A DNA stretch of 39,068 bases, taken from positions 1-39,068 of the IMG/VR virus record IMGVR_UViG_3300023117_001807. The stretch is one strand, 5' to 3'. Every line of letters starts with the position of its first letter. The first letter of the stretch is position 1. The notes under the pieces were generated by a model. That model did not search any database. It was not told the DNA's origin and was given only the letters and a program-made list of their open reading frames with translations. The position numbers and the translations under genes were made by a program. Positions 30,330 to 38,046 of the stretch are shown in pieces. This DNA is from a virus.

Positions 30330-31417
30330 TCTAGGTGCTCCATGATTTCGGGTATGTTGATTTTGAATTTTATCATGTCACTAAACCTCTTGATGCCTTG
30401 GGGTTTCCTCCCATTTTCTCTGGGTATGGGTACCACATCTGCTAGATATAATTTGTGTTCTAAGTTTAGGTTGTGCGACAGTAATGGATAAACTTTCTTG
30501 TGTAGCATACTTCTGTCTTGTATCTCTAATACTTTTGTTCCAGGTTGACACCATAACAGATTTGTTAATCCTGCACCATGGGCCGCCACAACATGTGAAG
30601 CCTCGGCGAATGTTTTCATTTGTTCTTGGATGGACAATTTTTCCAATACTACAGTCTCCCAACCTTTGAGGTTCAGCATCAACTCGTCAGAGTTTTGTAT
30701 TCTTCTACTTACAGCACCCGGCCTTAGCACAACTATTTTCCTGTGTGGTTTTACTCCTTTCAAATTTTTCAATCCTTTGAAATGTCTCAGCCACGGAGCC
30801 ATCGGTGGCACAATTATTCCATCTTGTGTGTTGCTCGCACTTGGTACAATCAAATGTTTGAACTGCCATGTCTCGTTTTTGGGCATGACGATAATCTTAA
30901 CGTCAGGAAAAAGAGCCTTACAAACTTTTTCGAAATAACGACTATGGTTCGCCAATACAAAACAAAATCTAGAAAAATTAGTTGCCCATCTTTTTTCAAG
31001 TAGGCGAAATTTTGATATGACGTCAATCCAGATGTGCCATGGATTTTCAACACTATATTCATCAATTGGGAGCCACACGTATGTGTTGGTCTCGTTGAAT
31101 GATTCTTTTACTGTTGGCAATGTAAGATCAACTGTTTCATCCCATTCTGTCCAAAGCCTGTGACTCTTGTGTGGCTTGTGTCTGCTTTTGTGGGTAAGTT
31201 TCCACAAGTGTTCTGTTATTAATTTGTTTTCTCTGGTCAGCAATAATGGGCAGGTATGTATCTTGCAGTCATGGAATTCCGCAACGAAAGTTGGTAAACT
31301 TGTAAAATTAGGATTGATCGAATCATGATAGGGCACGGTGTAATTGTATTCTGGATCTACCACCTCCCACCGATCGAGGAAATACTTCATTGAACCTATG
31401 TTTTTTACAGTTTGCAT
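30326..31417 (-). CDS. GT61-type glycosyltransferase (DUF563)
   Basis: The 363-residue protein has the GT61 hallmark HGAGLTNLLWCQPG (about 280-293) and RKIVVLRPGAVSRRI (about 226-240), as in EOGT-like and plant arabinosyl/xylosyl transferases. I take ATG 31417 over the upstream start at 31459; ATG 31390 is also possible. It heads the seven-gene minus-strand operon down to 25260 and faces the gene at 31450 divergently. Confidence 0.8.
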   Translation of the reverse strand: MQTVKNIGSMKYFLDRWEVVDPEYNYTVPYHDSINPNFTSLPTFVAEFHDCKIHTCPLLLTRENKLITEHLWKLTHKSRHKPHKSHRLWTEWDETVDLTLPTVKESFNETNTYVWLPIDEYSVENPWHIWIDVISKFRLLEKRWATNFSRFCFVLANHSRYFEKVCKALFPDVKIIVMPKNETWQFKHLIVPSASNTQDGIIVPPMAPWLRHFKGLKNLKGVKPHRKIVVLRPGAVSRRIQNSDELMLNLKGWETVVLEKLSIQEQMKTFAEASHVVAAHGAGLTNLLWCQPGTKVLEIQDRSMLHKKVYPLLSHNLNLEHKLYLADVVPIPRENGRKPQGIKRFSDMIKFKINIPEIMEHLE

Positions 31418-31423
31418 ATCATG

Positions 31424-31446
31424 AATAAGTAGTATATAATTATAAT
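31424..31446 (+). promoter_or_regulatory. Probable promoter region for 31450 operon
   Basis: AATAAGTA (31425-31432) resembles a late octamer and TATAATTATAAT (31436-31446) holds overlapping -10 boxes ending three to eight bases before the ATG at 31450. No good -35 box was found. The element with a leaderless geometry is the TATAAT at 31436-31441. Confidence 0.4.
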
Positions 31447-31449
31447 CAC

Positions 31450-32139
31450 ATGCCAACAAAAATGTTCATAAATGGTTGTTCATTCTTGACAACCAGACCC
31501 AAGTGTGGAGTCCACACACACTGTGGCGAGGAATTATCCAGAATGATGGATTTACCAATTGCTGAGAATCTAGCAGGCGGCGGACGTGGAAACAAAAGAC
31601 TGATGTGGACAACTAGGGTCTGGTGTGAAAAATTCCCAAACATAGCAAAGGATTGTTTTTTCGTGATAGGATCTAGTGGCGGAAATAGATTTGATTACCC
31701 CACTGGTGATGGATTCAAAAAAGCAAAGTTTCCAACAATGGAGACCACATGGAAAACATGGGATCCAAATCGTGATAGCAGTACAGAATCATTTTTCAAA
31801 TATCTTTTTAACAAAGGTCTAGACATAGAACAGGCAACGCAGATAGAGTCTCTATTAGCAATACATGACTTACAGGACTTCCTTAAATTTAGGAAATATC
31901 CATACGTGATGTACAACACCCTATCAGATGCAGAAATTACAAATCCGGATATCAAATTAATGTTTGACAAGATAGATAGGACAAGATTCTTCAGACCAGA
32001 AACAAGCCATATAGATTACACGGTAGAGAATAAACAACATTGTGTACCTGGTGATCCACATCCTAGCACAGAAGGACACAAAGAGTGGGCGGAACACTTA
32101 TTAAAATTTATAGATGCTAACGATCTACGCACCATTTAG
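31450..32139 (+). CDS. SGNH-like protein paired with glycosyltransferase
   Basis: The 229-residue protein shows NGCSFL (block I, Ser11), GGGRGNKR (43-50) and GDPHPSTEGH (Asp202, His204). It is a paralogue of the protein at 13399-14196 in all blocks. Its end overlaps the next glycosyltransferase by 26 bases. Probable role: acyl addition to or removal from a sugar. Confidence 0.65.
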   Translation: MPTKMFINGCSFLTTRPKCGVHTHCGEELSRMMDLPIAENLAGGGRGNKRLMWTTRVWCEKFPNIAKDCFFVIGSSGGNRFDYPTGDGFKKAKFPTMETTWKTWDPNRDSSTESFFKYLFNKGLDIEQATQIESLLAIHDLQDFLKFRKYPYVMYNTLSDAEITNPDIKLMFDKIDRTRFFRPETSHIDYTVENKQHCVPGDPHPSTEGHKEWAEHLLKFIDANDLRTI

Positions 32140-32926
32140 CAACAAGAAAAGCAAGGCATGGGAGGTATTCAACGGTGTTGAGAAGTCATGGCCAGACCAG
32201 ATTACCAAGTTAGACAATGCTGTGGAAACAGATCCAGTCAGCAACAGCATGTTCTGGGGATTCGTCGGCAACAACAGAGAGATGGTCAAGAAGTTGGAAG
32301 CACGTAATCACAACTACTGGTTCACAGACACACCTTACTTTGGAAGATTTGACAACAACAATCTGAAACCTGACAATCATTATTGGCGTGTGTGTAAGAA
32401 TGCCATACACGTGCCTTACATAAAAAATTGCAAAGCAGATAGATTTGAGAAGTTTGGAATGAAGATCAAGGCACCAAACTTCGCTGGCAAGTATGTTTTG
32501 GTATGTCCTAGTAGCACAGGCATACACAACTATCTTGGCCGACCCAATTGGACGAACGAGACCGTCGAACAGATCAAGAGATACACTGACAGACCTATCC
32601 GACTTCGACACAAGCCTAGGGGCAGGGGTACATCAGGACCAAGTGAGGCAACTGTACCCCTATCCGAGGACCTCAAGGAGGCCTGGTGCGTGGTCACAAG
32701 TTGTAGTATTGCGGCAGTGGAGGCCATGTGTGAGGGCATACCTGTGTTCTGTGATGACAAGAGTTTTGCTGTAGACGTGGGCAACGTGGAACTAGCAGAC
32801 ATAGAGAATCCCTACTACGGTGGTCCTGAGCCTTGGTTGTACAGTCTAGCCTACCAACAGTTCACACCGGAAGAACTAGAGGACGGTACGGCGGTGGAGA
32901 TATTGATGGACAAGGGAATACTGTGA
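32114..32926 (+). CDS. Glycosyltransferase-like protein, paralogue 5 of 5
   Basis: The 270-residue protein has IRLRHKP (about 160-166), VVTSCSIAAVEAMCEGIPVF (about 192-211), then VDVGNVELADIENP and W.YSLAYQQF at its end. It sits directly after an SGNH gene, as paralogue 1 sits directly before one. Confidence 0.65.
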   Translation: MLTIYAPFSNKKSKAWEVFNGVEKSWPDQITKLDNAVETDPVSNSMFWGFVGNNREMVKKLEARNHNYWFTDTPYFGRFDNNNLKPDNHYWRVCKNAIHVPYIKNCKADRFEKFGMKIKAPNFAGKYVLVCPSSTGIHNYLGRPNWTNETVEQIKRYTDRPIRLRHKPRGRGTSGPSEATVPLSEDLKEAWCVVTSCSIAAVEAMCEGIPVFCDDKSFAVDVGNVELADIENPYYGGPEPWLYSLAYQQFTPEELEDGTAVEILMDKGIL

Positions 32927-33564
32927 AGATAGAAAAATTGAGTGGAGGGATATGGGTACCGTCCGCAGACGCCCAGATAGAGCAATGGCGCGAAGCAGGA
33001 AATCCTCACATGCAGGACACCTGTCTCGATAAATTTCTCGAATGGTGCAAGATACAGAATAAGAAATTCAATTTCATAATCGACATAGGGGCATGGTGTG
33101 GAACATGGTCTATGGCAATGCAACAGTATGCAAAGAACATTCATTGTTATGAACCTAACAAGTTGCACTATGAATGTCTAACAAGGAACATGAGTGCTCA
33201 CAGTCATGTTAGATTGTACAATCAAGCAATAGGCAATGATGATGGATTTGTGAAGTTGACCGAGGAAAGTGCCACACAAAACACTAGGGTGTTGTTGGAA
33301 AAAGGTGAAACCAAGATCAACAAGTTAGATTCTTTAGATTTACAAGGGGTGGATTTCATAAAGATAGATGTCGAGGGATTGGAGATGGAAGTGCTCAAGG
33401 GTGCGGGAAAAACTCTAGAAAACGTTGAATACTTGATGATTGAGTTGAACGGCAACAGTGAGAAATACGGTAGCAGTAAGAGAGATATCAAGGAGCATTT
33501 AAAATCCTTGGGATTCAAAGTCTTGATCAAAACTTGGCCAGATATAATCTATTACAAAGCATGA
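32923..33564 (+). CDS. FkbM-type methyltransferase
   Basis: The 213-residue protein has DIGAWCGTW (54-62, SAM site), CYEPN (75-79) and FIKIDVEGLEMEVLKGA (the FkbM signature). FkbM enzymes methylate hydroxyls of glycans and polyketides. I take the GTG at 32923, which overlaps the previous stop as GTGA; the longer frame extends inside the glycosyltransferase. Confidence 0.85.
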   Translation: MKIEKLSGGIWVPSADAQIEQWREAGNPHMQDTCLDKFLEWCKIQNKKFNFIIDIGAWCGTWSMAMQQYAKNIHCYEPNKLHYECLTRNMSAHSHVRLYNQAIGNDDGFVKLTEESATQNTRVLLEKGETKINKLDSLDLQGVDFIKIDVEGLEMEVLKGAGKTLENVEYLMIELNGNSEKYGSSKRDIKEHLKSLGFKVLIKTWPDIIYYKA

Positions 33565-34166
33565 TGTACGAATATTTGAAAGGATTGAAATCAAAACAAG
33601 AGTTCATGCCTTCGCGGATACTGGATATAGGTGCGTGGAATGGATTCTGGACCAAAAACGTCAAACCCATTTGGCCCGATGCTCATTACACCTGCATTGA
33701 AGCAGGACAAAAACACGAGAAAAGATTAAAAGAAGTGACGGACGATTATCATATCGCTGTGCTTGGTGACAGTGACAGGGAAATAAAAATGTACCTGCGT
33801 GAAATTGACAAGGGAAACAGGAAGAAGGTCACATACACAAAAGGCTCAACAGTGTTTGGTATTTTCAAAGATTATGAGATCAGGCAGATGAAAACGTTGG
33901 ACCAATTAGTAGGTAAGGATGCCCAGTATGACTTGATCAAACAAGATGTTCAGGGTGCTGAGATAATGGTCATGAACGGTGCCCCAGATATATTCACACG
34001 TGCCAAATACGTGATACAAGAAGTCAACCTACACAAGGATAAGCAGTTTCCAGATATGCCATCTGAAAATGAAATGGACGAATACATGTTCCAACTAGGA
34101 TTCAATAACAGTGAGATAATAGAACAAAAACCAAACGGCGATCAGATAGACAAGATTTATTTTTGA
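33561..34166 (+). CDS. FkbM-type methyltransferase
   Basis: The 201-residue protein has DIGAWNGFW (22-30), CIEAGQ (45-50) and LIKQDVQGAEIMVMNGA near residues 132-148. The start overlaps the previous stop (ATGA). It is a divergent neighbour of the preceding enzyme, with Gln replacing Glu in DVxG, and probably methylates another position. Confidence 0.8.
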   Translation: MMYEYLKGLKSKQEFMPSRILDIGAWNGFWTKNVKPIWPDAHYTCIEAGQKHEKRLKEVTDDYHIAVLGDSDREIKMYLREIDKGNRKKVTYTKGSTVFGIFKDYEIRQMKTLDQLVGKDAQYDLIKQDVQGAEIMVMNGAPDIFTRAKYVIQEVNLHKDKQFPDMPSENEMDEYMFQLGFNNSEIIEQKPNGDQIDKIYF

Positions 34167-34168
34167 TT

Positions 34169-34843
34169 TTACGAACTGAAAAGATTTATTAGTTCCTTCT
34201 TCCAGTCATCTGCATATTCACAATCTCGGTAACCATCAAACCATGGACCACCTTCCGTGTAGTGTAATACTTTCGGTGTGCCGTCCCTTGGCTCCTTGTA
34301 CCAACCTACCAACCAGTTGTATTCCGCGGGCATTGAACCTATCTCGTTGTCATCTAACCAACTGAACCTGTGTAGGAACTTTGGTGATTCTTCGTTCAAT
34401 AGTTCTGGTGTGAGGATTTTGTTCTTGGGGTGTTCGCAATTCCATAACACCATGCTTGACCAATTCTTCCTGGGATAAGATGTCTGTACCTGTCCGTCCA
34501 TCTTGGTTGTTTCTTTTGGTGCATAGTCGTGTTGTACAACCACAACCGCTTTGCTTGGATCACAGTATTTCACAAGTTCATGGCTTGGAATCTTCCAAAG
34601 GAAATCACAATCACAGAACACTGCCCAACCCTTGAAGTCATTCATGTATGGTACGAAGAACCTTGTGAACGTGAATTCAGTTGATGCCAATTTGTCCACA
34701 GGCCTGGTGTACAGTCCTTGGTCTCGCATCTGTTTTTGCTTGAGGGGGATGACTTCTGCTGACGGATCTCTTCTTTTTATAGAATGCTCACAGACTTGGT
34801 AAGCAATGTCTTCTCTGCTGTCGTGCCCTACGTATATTTTCAC
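34169..34843 (-). CDS. GT-A glycosyltransferase (GT8-like)
   Basis: The 224-residue protein starts KIYVGHDSRED and has DCD (78-80) in AVFCDCDFLW, the metal and sugar-nucleotide motif. HYTEGGPWF near the end resembles the GT8 C-terminal HxxGxxKPW. It starts with GTG five bases after a GTTAAATA late octamer, the only GTG among the leaderless late starts. Confidence 0.8.
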   Translation of the reverse strand: MKIYVGHDSREDIAYQVCEHSIKRRDPSAEVIPLKQKQMRDQGLYTRPVDKLASTEFTFTRFFVPYMNDFKGWAVFCDCDFLWKIPSHELVKYCDPSKAVVVVQHDYAPKETTKMDGQVQTSYPRKNWSSMVLWNCEHPKNKILTPELLNEESPKFLHRFSWLDDNEIGSMPAEYNWLVGWYKEPRDGTPKVLHYTEGGPWFDGYRDCEYADDWKKELINLFSS

Positions 34844-34848
34844 ATCAA

Positions 34849-34864
34849 TATTTAACTATAAATA
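34849..34864. promoter_or_regulatory. Bidirectional late promoter
   Basis: The 16-base block TATTTAACTATAAATA holds a minus-strand GTTAAATA (complement of 34849-34856) and a perfect plus-strand TATAAATA (34857-34864) back to back. It serves the GTG at 34843 (five bases) and the ATG at 34872 (seven bases). Confidence 0.8.
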
Positions 34865-34871
34865 TTTCAGT

Positions 34872-35564
34872 ATGCAGATTTCACAACGTTGCCGAGAGTA
34901 CGAAAGCAGGTTTACTCTATCGCCCAGTGGTGGTGTAGTTAATCAACAAGGATGGACACGGTACAAACAATATAGCACACCCGATCATGTTAGAAAAAAC
35001 GCAAAAATGTTTTGGAACTTTGGAGTTTCCAGGGAAATTAGGTACGAAGTCAATTGCAGGAAAGATAATCGCACAGCAAAGATCTTGACCTTTGATCCAA
35101 CTCCGCTATCAAAACAGACCACAGACAGTGCCAATAGAGGTGATTATAAAATTATTCATACTAGCAAAGCCTATGACACAGTTGCAGGGCAGACAATGAA
35201 GTTTTACGACGTCGCTGGCGATGGCAAATGTTTCCAATTAGATAAGCCGGAGAAATATGAGAATGTGATAGAAGTCCAAACAACAAATTTAAAAGAGATC
35301 GCTGATCAGCACGGCCCTGAAGTGGATATCATAAAATTAGATGTGGAAGGACGATGGTATGAGATGCTGAATGAAATACTGGATTTGTCTTTGCCGGCAA
35401 AAGTGATCCTGTGTGAATGCGAAATGGATATAGGCAACACAGACGTAAACTTTAATAGATTAGACGAGATAGTGGAAAAATATCAAACCAGTGGATATAA
35501 GATTTGGACAAACAGAATTGGTAAAAAACACAACATCGAACTCATCTTTACTAAAAATATTTAG
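34872..35564 (+). CDS. FkbM-type methyltransferase
   Basis: The 230-residue protein has the FkbM signature DIIKLDVEGRWYEML (about 157-171) and a following LCECEMD strand. The SAM-binding region is weaker than in the other two FkbM proteins. I start at 34872, seven bases after the perfect late octamer, not at the upstream in-frame codon at 34806, which lies before the promoter. Confidence 0.75.
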   Translation: MQISQRCREYESRFTLSPSGGVVNQQGWTRYKQYSTPDHVRKNAKMFWNFGVSREIRYEVNCRKDNRTAKILTFDPTPLSKQTTDSANRGDYKIIHTSKAYDTVAGQTMKFYDVAGDGKCFQLDKPEKYENVIEVQTTNLKEIADQHGPEVDIIKLDVEGRWYEMLNEILDLSLPAKVILCECEMDIGNTDVNFNRLDEIVEKYQTSGYKIWTNRIGKKHNIELIFTKNI

Positions 35565-35568
35565 ATTG

Positions 35569-36195
35569 TTATTTTCTTCCTGAAACTATTTGGTGTATTT
35601 CTTTCCAATTATTCACACGTATTACATCAGGATGATCGAAGTCTTTATTGTATGGATGGTCTATTAATATAGGCTTTAAACCGTATTTGAGCCCGGCTAC
35701 AGCGTTGTTTGGCTTGTCCTCGACCCAATACAGCCCGGTATTGTGAAACTCGGCTAAAGCACTGTCTTTGTCAGCACCCGTGCCTAGTATGTGGTAATTT
35801 GTGAACACATGATCCCCAAAAAGTTCGCCTAATCTTTTCTTACGTAACTGTTGTGCAGGTATGTCAGATGTCTGTGATGTGATTGGTATGAAGGTCCACC
35901 CCTCTGCCGCTAACAGTTTGACCCATGTCTGTGACTCCAGCATAGGCCTCTGTGTACCCATCCAAGCACTCCTGTTGAACTCTCTTATGTGTTTTCTAAT
36001 TTCGTCTTTTGTCACACCAAAACGTTCTGCCATCTCGTATGTGTTCTGTTTGTCTGGTAGTAGTCTGTGTGGGTGATACCTGGCACCTTTCTCATCAAAT
36101 AATGTTTTCTGCAACATCCATTTGGTGAAGTGGTGTTCCCACTCTAGTAGCACACCGTCTACGTCCGTGAGTATTATTCTATTTGATGTCTGCAT
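35569..36195 (-). CDS. HAD-like phosphatase
   Basis: The 208-residue protein has DVDGVLLEW (about 11-19, nucleophile and acid Asp pair), ITSQTSD (about 99-105, motif II Thr/Ser) and WVEDKPNNA (motif IV acidic residues). A helical cap lies between the first two motifs. It fits a 5'-nucleotidase-like or sugar phosphatase. It overlaps the uvsY end by 17 bases. Confidence 0.8.
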   Translation of the reverse strand: MQTSNRIILTDVDGVLLEWEHHFTKWMLQKTLFDEKGARYHPHRLLPDKQNTYEMAERFGVTKDEIRKHIREFNRSAWMGTQRPMLESQTWVKLLAAEGWTFIPITSQTSDIPAQQLRKKRLGELFGDHVFTNYHILGTGADKDSALAEFHNTGLYWVEDKPNNAVAGLKYGLKPILIDHPYNKDFDHPDVIRVNNWKEIHQIVSGRK

Positions 36196-36640
36196 CTTCC
36201 ATTCCTGCTACCCTCAGTTTTACGATGTTTGTTATCTGCCATTGTTTTTGATCCAGTCCCTTTGTGATGCCCAGCCATTGATTCCTTATCAGTGCGAAGT
36301 CGTTAATGATCTTGTCCATGTCGACAACATCGTCCTCACCATCCACATACTTCTCTGCATCTCTGCTTGACAACGCCCTGTTGTAATTTTCCAAGTATTT
36401 CCTGAAGGTCTTTGATCTCAATCTCCGCAACTCGATGTTTAGGTATTCCAATATGGCTTCCAGTTGTTGCAGTTGACTGAATCTCTCTTCCACTATGCCC
36501 GGTAGTGCCGCACTGGCTCTCTCCAAGTTACCGTAGATCTTGCACTGCTTCTTGGCCTCGATCAATTCCTTGTCGAAGTATGCCACGCAGTCTGGTATCT
36601 TTGCTAGGTTCCTGCTGACTTCGTTGTACCAATTAATCAT
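36179..36640 (-). CDS. uvsY: UvsY recombination mediator
   Basis: UvsY loads the UvsX recombinase onto gp32-coated single-stranded DNA. The 153-residue helical protein has the central RRLRSKTFRKYLENYNRALSSRD-type basic helix (about 72-94) and the C-terminal NQWLGITKGLDQKQWQITNI region typical of phage UvsY (T4 UvsY has 137 residues). It lies between UvsX-linked genes, with overlap on both sides. Confidence 0.85.
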   Translation of the reverse strand: MINWYNEVSRNLAKIPDCVAYFDKELIEAKKQCKIYGNLERASAALPGIVEERFSQLQQLEAILEYLNIELRRLRSKTFRKYLENYNRALSSRDAEKYVDGEDDVVDMDKIINDFALIRNQWLGITKGLDQKQWQITNIVKLRVAGMEDADIK

Positions 36641-36866
36641 CTTCGCCGTATCCGTCTGACTCTTCGTCTTCCTCGAACACAGTGTTGATCGCTTCTTCTA
36701 ACTTGGGATCGTATTCAGCAGACGCCTTGATCTCGTCGTGCTCTACTCCTATGTCCTCTAGGCTTTTGATGAAGTCTATGGCACAGTCCAGTTTCTGTCT
36801 CTCTGGAACGTAGTGTGTTATGGAGTTCCATAACCTTTCGATATCCTCGTGTGTAAAGTCTATCAT
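36633..36866 (-). CDS. Small acidic protein between uvsX and uvsY
   Basis: The 77-residue protein is acidic, ending EEDEESDGYGEDD. Its ATG overlaps the uvsX stop (TAATG) and its end overlaps the uvsY start. No named family; an acidic tail like this often contacts DNA-binding proteins, so it may tune UvsX or UvsY. Confidence 0.65.
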   Translation of the reverse strand: MIDFTHEDIERLWNSITHYVPERQKLDCAIDFIKSLEDIGVEHDEIKASAEYDPKLEEAINTVFEEDEESDGYGEDD

Positions 36867-37969
36867 TATTCTTCTTTTTTACTCTTTGCTTTTGGTTTTG
36901 TTTCTGTTTCAACTTCGATAGGGGCATCTGTGTCTTCCACTTCTTTGGGTGCTTCCTCTTTAAACTCTGCCATTATCATGTCTAATTTATCGCCAGTCCA
37001 TGCTTTCCTGAAGTCTATGTGTTCCTTACCTGCTTTATCAACATACTTCAGTCTGTTTCCTGTTTGAACCAATAGACCTTTTTTCTCGAACAGGTCAACT
37101 AATCCACTGTAGGGATCCATGCCTGTGTCATAAGGAATCTTGACCTGTACACCTTCAAATGGTTTAGCGTACCTTGTCTTCATTACCTTACAAGCGGCCC
37201 TGATACCTCTCACTTCTGATATCTTGTTGCCTTTCTCGTCTTCCTTAAGTTTTAATTTCTTCATCGCGATAACGATAGAACTTGCGTAGATGAAACCTTG
37301 ACCACCTGATATCTTGTCATCTGGATCAAACATGTCCTGTGATGCGTATGTGTGGTTGGTTGCTATAAGTCCCACGTTCCAACTACCAAACATGTTCACA
37401 CAGTTCCTAACGAGTGCCGTCAGGGCCTTGGGTTTCCTACCCAAGTCACCTTTCATGTCTCCTGCTTCGAACTGGTTTACGTCTGTTGGTGTAAGCATCA
37501 TGCCCAGACTGTCTATGACGAAAAGTACTTTAGGTGCACCTTCTTTGTTGTCTGCATGTTGTTCTCTGTAACCCTTCATGAACTCTGATATGGTCTTAGC
37601 CACATCATCTACCATGGACATGCTTAATTTCAATAATTTTTCTTCTGATGTGTCTACATTCAATGCCTGTAGCCACTGTTCGTCTAGTGCGTTCTCTGTG
37701 TCTATCAGGATAACGAATATGCCTTGTTCCTGTGCGTTCTTGATAATGTTTCCTGATGCTATGTAACTCTTACCCGCTCCTGATTCTCCTGCGAGTACAG
37801 TTACCTTGCCTAGTGGAATTCCTTTGTTAAAATCACTGGTCATTAGATAGTTCAATGCGTAATTTCCTGTCGAGATCCAATCTGTGGGATCGCTGAATCC
37901 TATGCCTAAGCCTTGTATAGACTTTGTGATACTCTTTCTAAATTTTGTTGCGTCAAATACTTTTGTCAT
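36866..37969 (-). CDS. uvsX: UvsX RecA-like recombinase
   Basis: UvsX forms filaments on single-stranded DNA for strand invasion and repair. The 367-residue protein has Walker A GESGAGKS (61-68), a Walker B VLFVIDSLGMM, and the GLIATNHTYAS segment. I start at ATG 37969, since it has a GGAC site and the N terminus then fits the family; the longer frame begins at 38020 inside the promoter. T4 UvsX has 391 residues. Confidence 0.97.
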   Translation of the reverse strand: MTKVFDATKFRKSITKSIQGLGIGFSDPTDWISTGNYALNYLMTSDFNKGIPLGKVTVLAGESGAGKSYIASGNIIKNAQEQGIFVILIDTENALDEQWLQALNVDTSEEKLLKLSMSMVDDVAKTISEFMKGYREQHADNKEGAPKVLFVIDSLGMMLTPTDVNQFEAGDMKGDLGRKPKALTALVRNCVNMFGSWNVGLIATNHTYASQDMFDPDDKISGGQGFIYASSIVIAMKKLKLKEDEKGNKISEVRGIRAACKVMKTRYAKPFEGVQVKIPYDTGMDPYSGLVDLFEKKGLLVQTGNRLKYVDKAGKEHIDFRKAWTGDKLDMIMAEFKEEAPKEVEDTDAPIEVETETKPKAKSKKEE

Positions 37970-37991
37970 AATTTTGTCCTTTGTGTCATCT

Positions 37992-38020
37992 ATTTTAGCA
38001 TACCTAGGCCCTAACGTCAA
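37992..38020 (-). promoter_or_regulatory. Sigma-70 promoter of uvsX, within a hairpin
   Basis: On the minus strand TTGACG (complement of 38015-38020), 17 bases, then TAAAAT (complement of 37992-37997). The -35 box lies in the loop of the hairpin listed at 38006-38031. Confidence 0.65.
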
Positions 38021-38031
38021 TATTAGGGCCT
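38006..38031. terminator. Hairpin between gp32 and uvsX
   Basis: AGGCCCTAA and TTAGGGCCT pair over nine bases around an eight-base loop. It lies directly after the gp32 gene and could end or slow its transcript; the T run after it on the minus strand is poor, so termination may be partial. Confidence 0.55.
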
Positions 38032-38046
38032 TGGTAAAATGTCAGA

